A stretch of DNA of 6,743 nucleotides from Schlesneria sp. (GCA_025353525.1 JANXOO010001359.1:1-6743), one strand, 5' to 3'; counted from the stretch's first letter, positions 1 to 6,576 are shown. Notes: generated from the letters alone by a model not told the origin. Made by a program: numbers and translations.

Positions 1-337
1 GACGACTGATCTGCGCCCTTCACGCTGTTTCCGAAAAATCGCACGCACCGGAATATACCTCGCGCGGTCTGAATTGAGGCCACGAAAAACGTCGACAATT
101 GCTGGAAAGTGCGTTTCCAACGGTGGATTCGCACCGAACGCGGAAACGGACCTTCAAATGACACCTCAATCCGGACCGCGAGCAGTATAAATCCCCGTTC
201 GTCCTGCTATTCAAGTCAGCTCGGCGATCTGCCTGGTTACTCAATGCCAGGTCCTTCAATTCCTTCTTCGTGGCCCCTTCGTTAATCTGTGCAACGGTGT
301 TGATTGCGATCCGGTTTTGGCAGGGAATACTTCACAG
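1..337. other. Non-coding leader region upstream of the phosphofructokinase gene
   Basis: No recognisable gene, RNA or repeat is visible here. The plus-strand frames are short and give no family-like protein; the longest minus-strand frame is rich in Cys and Arg with no plausible motif. A TATAAA box at 186-191 could be a -10 element, but there is no TTGACA-like hexamer 16-18 bases upstream (the nearest, ATGACA at 158-163, is 22 bases away), so no promoter is called. A short CCTGG/CCAGG inverted repeat near 232-251 is too small to interpret. The promoter for the downstream two-gene unit is expected in this stretch, but I cannot place it. Confidence 0.5.
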
Positions 338-1549
338 ATGTCGAAAGGCAACGTACTAATCGGTCAATCCGGCGGACCGACTTCGGTCATCAATTCGTCA
401 TTGGCGGGAATCGTTGATGCCGCGATGAAATCATCGAAGATTGGCCGAGTCCTGGGGATGCGATTCGGGATCGAAGGAGTACTTGGCGACTTCCTGGTCG
501 ATCTTGGATCCGAACAGGCCGCTGTGTTGAAGGGACTGCGTTCGACACCGGGAAGTGCACTTGGTTCAAGTCGGCTGAAGCTGAAAGACGAACATTTTCC
601 CGATGTCCTGAAGCAGCTCAAAAAATACGACATCCGGTATTATTTCATGATCGGTGGCAACGACACGATGGATACGATCCATCGCGTCACGGCGTATGCA
701 AACGACAACGGCCACGAAATGATCGGCGTTGGAGTCCCCAAAACTGTCGACAATGACTTGCACGGCACCGACCACACTCCGGGTTACCCCAGCGCGGCTC
801 GTTTTGTCGCCCTGAGTGTCCTGCAAGCGGGGATACTGGCCCGCGACATGCAAAAGGTCGACCAGTTCGTGATTTATCAGTCGATCGGCAGAAGCGCAGG
901 ATGGTTGCCGGCCGCTGCGGCGTGTGCCCGGCTTGCCAGCGATGCTCCACCTCATCTGATATTATTTCCCGAACGATCTTTCGACCGCAGCACCTTTCTG
1001 GCGGCAGTCGCTGCGGCGCATCAGAAGTACGGATTCGTCAGCATCGTTTGCGGAGAGGGGATTTCCAACGCGGATGGCACCCCGGTCAGCGTTTCACAGA
1101 CGAAAGACAAATTCGGCAACGTCGAATTCGGTGCGATGGGCGGCACCAGTGCGGCGATGATGCTGCACCGGATGATTGGCGACGAATTCGGCTGGCGGGG
1201 TGAGTTCCAGGTCACCGAGTCACTTCCAATGTGCGCGGCTGATCGCGGAGTGACGCTCGACTTCGAAGAAGCCTTCGCGTGCGGCCAGCAAGCTGTCACG
1301 TTGGCCACAACCGGATCGGGCGGCGTCATGGTCACGATGAATCGGATCAACAGTCCGGCCGAGGATTACAGGATTGGCTTTGGTACGATCCCGCTGAGCG
1401 AAGTAGCGAACCACGAACGACCGATGCCCGATCACTTCATTACCGAAGACGGATTCGGAGTGACCGGGGCGTTCATGGACTACATCAAACCGCTGGTCGG
1501 TGAACTGCCAGAATATTCCCGATTGTCCGCGAAACGAGCTACGCCGTAA
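338..1549 (+). CDS. Pyrophosphate-type 6-phosphofructokinase (PFK family)
   Basis: Predicted cytoplasmic enzyme that phosphorylates fructose-6-phosphate to fructose-1,6-bisphosphate in glycolysis, probably with PPi as donor, which makes the step reversible. The 403-residue product opens with GQSGGPTSVINSS (residues 9-21), the N-terminal phosphate-binding turn of PPi-PFKs. GGNDT lies at 106-110; Asp109 is where ATP enzymes have Gly, and it blocks ATP. PKTVDND lies at 134-140; Lys135 replaces the Gly of ATP-type PGTIDND and Asp138 is the expected catalytic base. IGRSAGW (183-189) and the FPE turn (210-212) match the substrate-binding loops. Start choice: the frame opens with TTG at 317, but ATG at 338 has AGGGA (322-326) upstream and begins right before the conserved core. 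It is the first gene of a pair with the SIS gene 28 bases downstream. PPi use is inferred from the two signature residues; the first Asp of GGDD is Asn here. Confidence 0.9.
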   Translation: MSKGNVLIGQSGGPTSVINSSLAGIVDAAMKSSKIGRVLGMRFGIEGVLGDFLVDLGSEQAAVLKGLRSTPGSALGSSRLKLKDEHFPDVLKQLKKYDIRYYFMIGGNDTMDTIHRVTAYANDNGHEMIGVGVPKTVDNDLHGTDHTPGYPSAARFVALSVLQAGILARDMQKVDQFVIYQSIGRSAGWLPAAAACARLASDAPPHLILFPERSFDRSTFLAAVAAAHQKYGFVSIVCGEGISNADGTPVSVSQTKDKFGNVEFGAMGGTSAAMMLHRMIGDEFGWRGEFQVTESLPMCAADRGVTLDFEEAFACGQQAVTLATTGSGGVMVTMNRINSPAEDYRIGFGTIPLSEVANHERPMPDHFITEDGFGVTGAFMDYIKPLVGELPEYSRLSAKRATP

Positions 1550-1563
1550 GGCGAGAGCAGAAT

Positions 1564-1569
1564 AAAGGA
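1564..1569 (+). promoter_or_regulatory. Ribosome binding site supporting a GTG start for the SIS gene
   Basis: AAAGGA lies eight bases before the GTG at 1578, inside the 28-base gap after the phosphofructokinase stop. It supports GTG as the start and suggests that both genes are translated from one transcript. Confidence 0.6.
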
Positions 1570-1577
1570 TTGCCTCA

Positions 1578-2597
1578 GTGATTAAAGACCGACTTCCGTA
1601 TTCGAAATACAACCTGATCACCGATATGCTGGCTGCTGCTGAAGCGATCAGGTCATTTGATGTCAGCGTTGTGAAGCAAGCCGCAACCGGGATTGCTTCG
1701 ACCGGCAAACTGTTGATGACCGGGGAAGGTTCGAGTCGCATGTTTCCGGCCAAGAGTGCCATCGCGCATTCGCGACGCAACGGATGGCCGTGCATCGTCA
1801 CCACCGAAGCGGGTCGGCAATCCCAGGAATATCGCCTGGACGATTGGGCGGTGTTGGGTGTCTCGAATTCGGGACGGACTGCGGAAGTCATCAGACTCTT
1901 TCACGGGTTAAAGGCTGCTGGCAATCCAATGCGTTACAGTCTGACTGCGATGCCCGATTCGACGCTCGAATCTCTGGCGACAAGCGGACATGTGTTGAAG
2001 TGCGGCAAGGAAGGCGCGGTCGCGGCAACAAAAAGCGTTGTCGAACAGGCGATCTATTGTCGTGCTCTTGTTGAATCGATCGCGGGCGAAGAGACACTAA
2101 GCGGGCGATTGTCGTCACTCGCAGACCAGTTTCTGGCGGCGCTCGCCATCCCGATCGACCTCGGGATCGCAAAAAAAATCGCTCACTCCGGTTCGATTTA
2201 TTTCGCGGGCCGCAACGATGGTGTTGCGGAGGAACTGACTTTAAAAACCAATGAAATCACTCGAAAACGCGGCGATTATCTCGAAGGGACGTATGCCGTC
2301 CATGGCATTGAAGAATCGATGCAGGCGAATGACGTTGTGATCTGGATCGACCCGTATCAGGAGTCCGAACAGAAGTTTTACGACGTGCTGGTGAAAGGTG
2401 TCGGAATGACTGTCATCGCTATATCGTCGCGACCGACACTTTTTCCCACGATTCAGATTCCGGATGCTGGCGACCTGTCGTGTTTCATTCAACTCGCAGC
2501 AGGCTGGAACTTGCTCGTCGAAGCCGGCTTGCAACTTGACATTAACATCGACAAACCGGAACGAGCCAGAAAAGTCGGAAACGAGTTTGTCGGATGA
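1578..2597 (+). CDS. Two-SIS-domain sugar-phosphate isomerase/deaminase, GlmS isomerase-like
   Basis: Predicted cytoplasmic sugar-phosphate protein of 339 residues, matching in size and order the C-terminal isomerase half of glucosamine-6-phosphate synthase (GlmS), with no N-terminal glutaminase. SIS domain 1 (about 35-165) has TGEGSSR (48-54), SNSGRTAEV (96-104, the phosphate-binding SxSGxT loop) and EGAVAATKSVVEQ (145-157, like ESGVASTK of GlmS). SIS domain 2 (about 190-325) runs from FAGRNDG (209-215) to DKPERARKV (325-333). By eye, the E. coli GlmS catalytic residues Lys485, Glu488, His504 and Lys603 correspond to Lys223, Glu226, His242 and Lys332, with no gap around the first three. That favours an active aldose/ketose isomerase or amino-sugar-phosphate deaminase that could release fructose-6-phosphate. 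The upstream phosphofructokinase would then consume that product. The substrate cannot be read from sequence; AgaS, NagB-II, GlmD or fructoselysine-6-phosphate deglycase-like roles are all possible. Confidence 0.85.
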   Translation: MIKDRLPYSKYNLITDMLAAAEAIRSFDVSVVKQAATGIASTGKLLMTGEGSSRMFPAKSAIAHSRRNGWPCIVTTEAGRQSQEYRLDDWAVLGVSNSGRTAEVIRLFHGLKAAGNPMRYSLTAMPDSTLESLATSGHVLKCGKEGAVAATKSVVEQAIYCRALVESIAGEETLSGRLSSLADQFLAALAIPIDLGIAKKIAHSGSIYFAGRNDGVAEELTLKTNEITRKRGDYLEGTYAVHGIEESMQANDVVIWIDPYQESEQKFYDVLVKGVGMTVIAISSRPTLFPTIQIPDAGDLSCFIQLAAGWNLLVEAGLQLDINIDKPERARKVGNEFVG

Positions 2598-2598
2598 T

Positions 2599-2614
2599 GG
2601 CGCACTGGCGCGCC
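2599..2614 (+). terminator. GC-rich stem-loop directly after the SIS gene (weak terminator candidate)
   Basis: A perfect 5-bp stem, GGCGC (2599-2603) with GCGCC (2610-2614), encloses a six-base loop and starts two bases after the SIS stop codon. No T-run follows (the next bases are TCAAAA), so it does not fit a classical intrinsic terminator. It could stabilise the 3' end of the transcript, or be chance. Confidence 0.25.
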
Positions 2615-2632
2615 TCAAAACATCAACAGGTA

Positions 2633-2660
2633 TTGATTTGTCGATTAAAACGAGTACACT
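2633..2660 (+). promoter_or_regulatory. Possible sigma70-like promoter for the DUF1501 gene
   Basis: TTGATT (2633-2638) and TACACT (2655-2660) are separated by 16 bases, each matching four of six consensus positions. The pair lies about 50 bases before the preferred DUF1501 start, in the gap after the SIS gene, so it would give that gene its own transcript. Planctomycete promoters diverge from the E. coli consensus, so this is only a candidate. Confidence 0.3.
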
Positions 2661-2710
2661 CAAGAGTGATCGACGCTGTGTGATTGAGTGATGCTCAGGG
2701 GAAAATTGGA

Positions 2711-4012
2711 ATGTTCACATTCTACGGGCAGTCGCGGACATTTTGTGACCGGTTCGCTCGACGCGATTTCCTTTGTATTGGCGGGTTGGCCATCGGCGGT
2801 TTGACGCTGCCGAATCTTTTGCGAGCCGAACAAGCGTCAGGCCCTCGCGCCACGGGCAAATCGATCATCAACATTTATCTTGCCGGAGGGCCAACGCACC
2901 TTGATACGTTTGACCTCAAGCCGACCGCCGCGCGCGAGTTTCGCGGTGAGTTCATGCCAATTCAGACCAATGTTCCGGGGATGGAGATTTGCGAGTTGAT
3001 GCCAAAGCTGGCGCAGCTTGGAGACAAGTTTTCTGTCGTTCGGTCAATTTCCGGTTTGCACGAAGAACATGCCCCGAATTACAGCGATTCGGGATGGAGT
3101 GAGCTGTCTCTTAAGAACATTGGCGGTCGACCTGGCATCGGATCGGTTATGTCCAAACTGTGGGGACCATCTCAAACGACGGGACACGGAACGGCACCGA
3201 CGTTTGTTGATCTGACAGGCTGGACAAAGACCGGATTCGTCGGGCAGGTGAATGCCGGATTTCGTCCCGACGGTGAAGGCCGGCAAAACCTGAGTCTTAA
3301 CGGTCGCGTCAGTCTGAAACGGCTCGATGATCGCCGTGCACTGCTGTCAGGACTTGATCGATTGCAGCGTAACGTCGATCAGTCGGGAATGTTGACCGCA
3401 ATTGACAGCTATACGGAGAGAGCTGCAGGGATTGTCACATCGGGAGAACTCGCCAAAGCCATCGATCTTCGTCAGGAAGATCCCCGGCAGCTTCAGCGAT
3501 ATGGTACCGATAATGGCATGGGGAACGATCGGTTCGTGATGGCACGTCGCCTGATTCAGTCAGGCGTCCGCTGCGTCTCGCTCTCGTGGGGGAGTTGGGA
3601 CACTCATGGCGACAATTTCAATGCGATGCGCCGTCAGTTGCCCCCGCTAGACCAGGGGCTTTCGGCATTGATCGACGATCTGGACGCCCACGGACTGCTC
3701 GAAAGTACAATCATCATGATGTCGGGCGAGTTCGGGCGAACCCCGCGCATCAACCCGACCGCAGGTCGCGATCACTGGCCGCGAACGTCGTTCTTCTTCC
3801 TTGCGGGAGGTGGGATGCGGCACGGACAAATGATCGGAGCAACCAGCCGAAACGGCGAAGAACCGATCGAACGGCCTGTCAACATTCAGAACGTCTTTCA
3901 TACGGTCTATCGCCAATTGGGAATCGACACAGACACGGTCACGCTGGCAGACCCCAACGGACGACCGCAATATCTGGTCGAAGATCGGAATCTGATCACG
4001 GAACTTTTGTGA
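2711..4012 (+). CDS. DUF1501 family exported protein with twin-arginine-type leader
   Basis: Member of the DUF1501 family, abundant in planctomycetes and related to the alkaline phosphatase/sulfatase fold; its activity is not established. The 433-residue product begins with a leader containing ARRDFLCIGGLAIGGLTL (16-33), a twin-arginine RRDFL motif followed by a hydrophobic stretch, which suggests Tat export as a folded protein. Family hallmarks follow: YLAGGPTHLDTFDLKP (56-71), HEEHAPNY (117-124), WDTHGDNF (296-303), MMSGEFGRTPRIN (336-348) and GRDHWP (352-357); their Asp and His residues resemble metal ligands of the superfamily. Length is typical. Start choice: the frame opens with TTG at 2684, but ATG at 2711 has AGGGG (2697-2701) nine bases upstream and puts the RR motif at a normal distance from the N-terminus. 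DUF1501 genes often follow a DUF1549/DUF1553 cytochrome gene; none is seen here. The 113-base gap from the SIS gene suggests separate transcription. Confidence 0.9.
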   Translation: MFTFYGQSRTFCDRFARRDFLCIGGLAIGGLTLPNLLRAEQASGPRATGKSIINIYLAGGPTHLDTFDLKPTAAREFRGEFMPIQTNVPGMEICELMPKLAQLGDKFSVVRSISGLHEEHAPNYSDSGWSELSLKNIGGRPGIGSVMSKLWGPSQTTGHGTAPTFVDLTGWTKTGFVGQVNAGFRPDGEGRQNLSLNGRVSLKRLDDRRALLSGLDRLQRNVDQSGMLTAIDSYTERAAGIVTSGELAKAIDLRQEDPRQLQRYGTDNGMGNDRFVMARRLIQSGVRCVSLSWGSWDTHGDNFNAMRRQLPPLDQGLSALIDDLDAHGLLESTIIMMSGEFGRTPRINPTAGRDHWPRTSFFFLAGGGMRHGQMIGATSRNGEEPIERPVNIQNVFHTVYRQLGIDTDTVTLADPNGRPQYLVEDRNLITELL

Positions 4013-4145
4013 CGTTCCGCTGAATCCGAATCAGATTTCACGAATCGGCAAGGCTTCGTTCCGACCGGTCTCGTCCTAACTGACGGATCTTCTGGCGCAC
4101 AATCTGGTCTGCCTTTTATCCCGACTTCGGAAGAGAGTCCGGCGT
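4013..4145. other. Convergent intergenic region between the DUF1501 and lpxI genes
   Basis: The DUF1501 gene and lpxI end towards each other here. The only structure found is an imperfect hairpin, CCGACT (4121-4126) with AGTCCGG (4136-4142), six pairs with one bulged base and a nine-base loop, just past the lpxI stop. Neither strand has a T-run after it, so a bidirectional terminator is possible but poorly supported. Confidence 0.3.
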
Positions 4146-5039
4146 TTAGCCAGCGGCTCGCATTTCCAGCTCGACGGCACTCACAGAAACGACAGCAATT
4201 CCGAGTTTGTCGGCAAGTTCGATGACTTCAGGTTCGTCCAGGATAATCGTCATGCCACTCTCGATGGCCAGGACCCGACCGCCCGATTCGTGCATGGTCC
4301 GAATCGTTTGCGCTCCGATTGTCGGGACATCGAACCGCATGTCCTGTTGCGGCTTTGCCACTTTTACGACAGTGAAGCCACCGCGTCGACAGAGTTCCGC
4401 CGATCGACGGATTGCCCGATCCGTCCCTTCGATCGCTTCGACAGCGATCACGGCCATATCGTGAACAATCACCGATTGACCGATGTCGAGTCGACCCATT
4501 TCCTTGGCCAATTCCCATCCGAAACGAATATCGCGCCACTGCGAATCGGTCGGCTTGCGTTTTGTGAGGAATCCGTGTTTCACGAGTAACTCCGGACAAT
4601 AGTCGAGGGCAGAATCGAAAAAAATGTTGTCGCGCTCGAATTCGCGAATCACTGCCAGAAGCAGCGTATCGTCCTTTCGGTCACGTCTGGCATAGCACAG
4701 CCACATGTGGATCGTGCGCCAGTCAGGAAGCAATCGCAATATTCGAAACGGCTGAAAGAGGACCGTCTTTTCGATCTTTCCGGCCATGACGACGCGATTG
4801 ATGCGAGCTTTCTTGAAGAGGTTGATAGCGCGACCGATTCGCGCCAAGGGTGCTTCTACATACGAATGGCAGGTGGAGCGAAGTTCGGGCGCGGCCATTC
4901 CCATCACACCGACGCCATAGACCTGATGTCCCTGATCGCGCGCTGCTTCGGCGAATGAAATTGGAAAACGCCCGCCGCCAGCCAAAAGGCCAACACGACG
5001 CCCACCAGGTTTCAGATCGGTCTGTTCGGCTCCGTCCAT
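4146..5039 (-). CDS. lpxI: UDP-2,3-diacylglucosamine pyrophosphatase LpxI (DUF1009 family)
   Basis: Hydrolyses UDP-2,3-diacylglucosamine to 2,3-diacylglucosamine-1-phosphate (lipid X) and UMP, the fourth step of lipid A synthesis, at the cytoplasmic face of the inner membrane. It replaces LpxH, found in E. coli. The 297-residue product has the family's N-terminal turn GLLAGGGRFP (17-26), MAGKIEK (85-91), KDDTLL (122-127), ALDYCPELLV (144-153), then the highly conserved C-terminal catalytic domain: GWELAKEMGRLDIGQSV (174-190), AVEAIEGTD (199-207), RRGGFTVVKVAKPQQD (218-233) and MRFDVPTIGA (234-243). The acidic QQDMRFD segment is the region carrying the Asp needed for activity in Caulobacter LpxI. 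Length is normal, with about 15 extra N-terminal residues. ATG start; AAGGG lies ten bases upstream. It lies 38 bases downstream of lpxD on the same strand, so the two are probably cotranscribed. No frame damage is seen. Confidence 0.95.
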   Translation of the reverse strand: MDGAEQTDLKPGGRRVGLLAGGGRFPISFAEAARDQGHQVYGVGVMGMAAPELRSTCHSYVEAPLARIGRAINLFKKARINRVVMAGKIEKTVLFQPFRILRLLPDWRTIHMWLCYARRDRKDDTLLLAVIREFERDNIFFDSALDYCPELLVKHGFLTKRKPTDSQWRDIRFGWELAKEMGRLDIGQSVIVHDMAVIAVEAIEGTDRAIRRSAELCRRGGFTVVKVAKPQQDMRFDVPTIGAQTIRTMHESGGRVLAIESGMTIILDEPEVIELADKLGIAVVSVSAVELEMRAAG

Positions 5040-5077
5040 GGAGTCCAGGCCCTTCTTCCTTGTCCTTAATCCGCAAA

Positions 5078-6175
5078 TTACCCGGCGGCTCGCAGCATCT
5101 TCGCATCCGCAGTCGCTGTCGCCCGCAATCGTCCAATCTCTTCCATCAGTGCAGCTACCTGCTTGTCCAACTCTTTCAATTGATCTCGCATATCGGGAAT
5201 TCGCTTCATGGCGATCAACAATCGCTTCTGTTCCGATTCATTTGCTGCGGGTGCCCCCAACCACGTCTCGCCAGCGGGGATATCTTTGAGGACGCCCGAT
5301 TTGGCTCCGACCGAACAACCGGAATTCAAACGAATGTGATCTCGAATTCCAGCTTGTCCGCCAAGTCGAACATAGTCACCCGTGCTGCTGGAACCGGCCA
5401 TTCCGACCTGTGAGGCAAACACGTTGTGCTGCCCGACTTCGCAGTTGTGTGCGATCATCACCAGGTTGTCGAGTTTCGTTCCGGCCCCGATGACCGTCGG
5501 CCCGATCGCTCCGCGATCGATTGTTGTACAGGCCCCGATCTCGACATCGTCGTGAACGTGAACTGTGCCGAGTTGCGGAATTTTCTCGAATCGGCCTTCG
5601 GTAAACCGGTAACCGAATCCGTCGGCACCAATCACGGCGCCGCTGTGGATAATGACCCGGTTTCCGATGATCACGTCGTGATACAGCACCGCATTCGCGT
5701 GCAGAATTGTAGAGTCGCCAATCCGGCAACCGGCTCCGATGACAACTCCCGGATGCAGATCACAATTCGAACCGATCACGGCTTCTTCGCCGATCGTGAC
5801 TCCCGCCGCAATGTAACAGTCGTTTCCAATTTTGGCCGTCGTATCGATCCATGAATGCGGCGAGATTGTTCGCTGGGGTCGACCGCGAATCTTGCGAAAC
5901 AGCGGCAACAGTTTCTGAAAAGCGGCTTGCGTATCCGTCACGACGATCACGGAAAAACCGGTGGGTTCGCCGAACGATGCGGCGATCTTCGCGTCCATCA
6001 GGATCGCTCCGGCATCGCATTCCCCGAGCCGACTCAATTGTTTTGCATCAACAATAAATGTGATGGCTGATGGACTCGCCGCTTCGATCGCCGCCGCGTC
6101 GTCGATCACGCGCAACCGATCGCCGCGAATGGTTCCATTCACGAGCGCGGCCAAAGATTCAACGGTTTCAGACAC
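5078..6175 (-). CDS. lpxD: UDP-3-O-acylglucosamine N-acyltransferase LpxD
   Basis: Transfers an acyl chain from acyl-carrier protein to the 2-amino group of UDP-3-O-acylglucosamine, the third step of lipid A synthesis in the cytoplasm; it acts as a trimer. The 365-residue product has an N-terminal uridine-binding domain (about 1-105), a left-handed beta-helix of hexapeptide repeats (about 106-300) and a C-terminal helical, coiled-coil-like tail (about 312-350) rich in Glu, Lys and Leu. Diagnostic stretches are GADGFGYR (183-190), KIPQLGTV (198-205), VEIGACTTIDRGA (211-223) and IAHNCEVG (241-248); His243 matches the catalytic His239 of E. coli. Start choice: the frame extends to a GTG at 6214, but the GTG at 6175 has a better site (AAAGGA, six bases upstream) and begins the conserved SETVESLAALV. 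It is the first gene of the lpxD-lpxI pair; lpxC, fabZ, lpxA and lpxB are not in the window. Confidence 0.95.
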   Translation of the reverse strand: MSETVESLAALVNGTIRGDRLRVIDDAAAIEAASPSAITFIVDAKQLSRLGECDAGAILMDAKIAASFGEPTGFSVIVVTDTQAAFQKLLPLFRKIRGRPQRTISPHSWIDTTAKIGNDCYIAAGVTIGEEAVIGSNCDLHPGVVIGAGCRIGDSTILHANAVLYHDVIIGNRVIIHSGAVIGADGFGYRFTEGRFEKIPQLGTVHVHDDVEIGACTTIDRGAIGPTVIGAGTKLDNLVMIAHNCEVGQHNVFASQVGMAGSSSTGDYVRLGGQAGIRDHIRLNSGCSVGAKSGVLKDIPAGETWLGAPAANESEQKRLLIAMKRIPDMRDQLKELDKQVAALMEEIGRLRATATADAKMLRAAG

Positions 6176-6181
6176 GCGGCA

Positions 6182-6187
6182 TCCTTT
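6182..6187 (-). promoter_or_regulatory. Ribosome binding site that decides the lpxD start
   Basis: Read on the minus strand, AAAGGA lies six bases before the GTG at 6175. It repeats the sequence used by the SIS gene's GTG start, so the shorter lpxD start is preferred over the GTG at 6214. Confidence 0.65.
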
Positions 6188-6430
6188 CCACGAGGGGCGA
6201 ACACATTTTGTCACAGTTCAATGTCCGACTTGTATCTCAAATGCGTGAAATCGGGCAAGAGCGATCACACAAACGTAAATTCTGCAAAATGCCGCCTGCA
6301 CCGGACCCGCTGCGCATAGCCGATTTCCAAAGCAACACCATTTTCTGATGGACGTTCACGCGTGGCACGCAGAAACGTGCGTCCAATATTTCATGCGGTG
6401 TATGACTACCTTCGTTACTTTTCGATTGTA

Positions 6431-6456
6431 CGCCCGCAACGTAACGATCGCGGGCG
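6431..6456. repeat. 7-bp GC-rich inverted repeat
   Basis: CGCCCGC (6431-6437) and GCGGGCG (6450-6456) are perfect inverted copies around a 12-base spacer. No T-run follows on either strand, so it is not a typical terminator. It could be a protein-binding site or an RNA hairpin; chance is possible at this base composition. Confidence 0.35.
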
Positions 6457-6500
6457 AGTTTCGCGCTGTAGAAGGGCTCTTCGAAAAAAAATGGAATAGT

Positions 6501-6526
6501 CCTGAAACAAAATCCGACTTTTCAGG
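6501..6526. repeat. 7-bp inverted repeat about 50 bases before the transposase start
   Basis: CCTGAAA (6501-6507) and TTTCAGG (6520-6526) are perfect inverted copies with a 12-base spacer. The position upstream of a transposase start would suit a hairpin that limits read-through transcription into an IS, or part of a subterminal transposase-binding site. Both roles are inferred from position only. Confidence 0.4.
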
Positions 6527-6566
6527 CTTGGCTCAATCTTAGATGACGGTCTGCGTTTGAGAGCAC

Positions 6567-6571
6567 GGAGG
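6567..6571 (+). promoter_or_regulatory. Ribosome binding site of the transposase gene
   Basis: GGAGG lies five bases before the ATG at 6577, the strongest Shine-Dalgarno match in the window. It supports this ATG as the true start of the transposase. Confidence 0.65.
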
Positions 6572-6576
6572 TCGTC

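Larger units (their letters stand above)
6188..6576. other. Intergenic region between divergent lpxD and the transposase
   Basis: No credible gene is seen; a 64-codon plus-strand frame at 6348-6542 has no ribosome binding site and no recognisable motif. The lpxD promoter should lie in the left part; on the minus strand TTGCCC and ATACAA about 60-90 bases above the start are spaced by 17 bases but match the consensus poorly, so it is not called. The right part has two 7-bp inverted repeats (6431-6456 and 6501-6526) and an A8 tract (6484-6491). The left boundary of the insertion sequence probably falls in the right part, but its terminal repeat cannot be fixed without the other end. Confidence 0.5.

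Noticed and set aside
186..191. Promoter at the TATAAA box upstream of the phosphofructokinase gene
   Set aside because: No -35-like hexamer at a usable distance.
20..259. 79-codon minus-strand open frame in the leader region
   Set aside because: TTG start, Cys/Arg-rich composition and no recognisable motif. The in-frame sequence before the start (ATKKEL and onwards) looks slightly protein-like but has no start codon before its stop.
1220..1891. 223-codon minus-strand open frame spanning the phosphofructokinase-SIS junction
   Set aside because: Antisense to two well-supported genes; composition is typical of a reverse-frame shadow and no family motif is seen.
4121..4142. Intrinsic terminator after lpxI
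   Set aside because: The hairpin is imperfect and has no T-run on either strand, so it is only mentioned within the convergent intergenic entry.
4850..5413. 187-codon plus-strand open frame across lpxI and lpxD
   Set aside because: Lies opposite two strongly conserved genes and has a low-complexity Arg/Ser/His-rich composition.
6348..6542. 64-codon plus-strand open frame in the lpxD-transposase gap
   Set aside because: No ribosome binding site and no recognisable motif; it would also run through the likely IS boundary and the 6501-6526 repeat.
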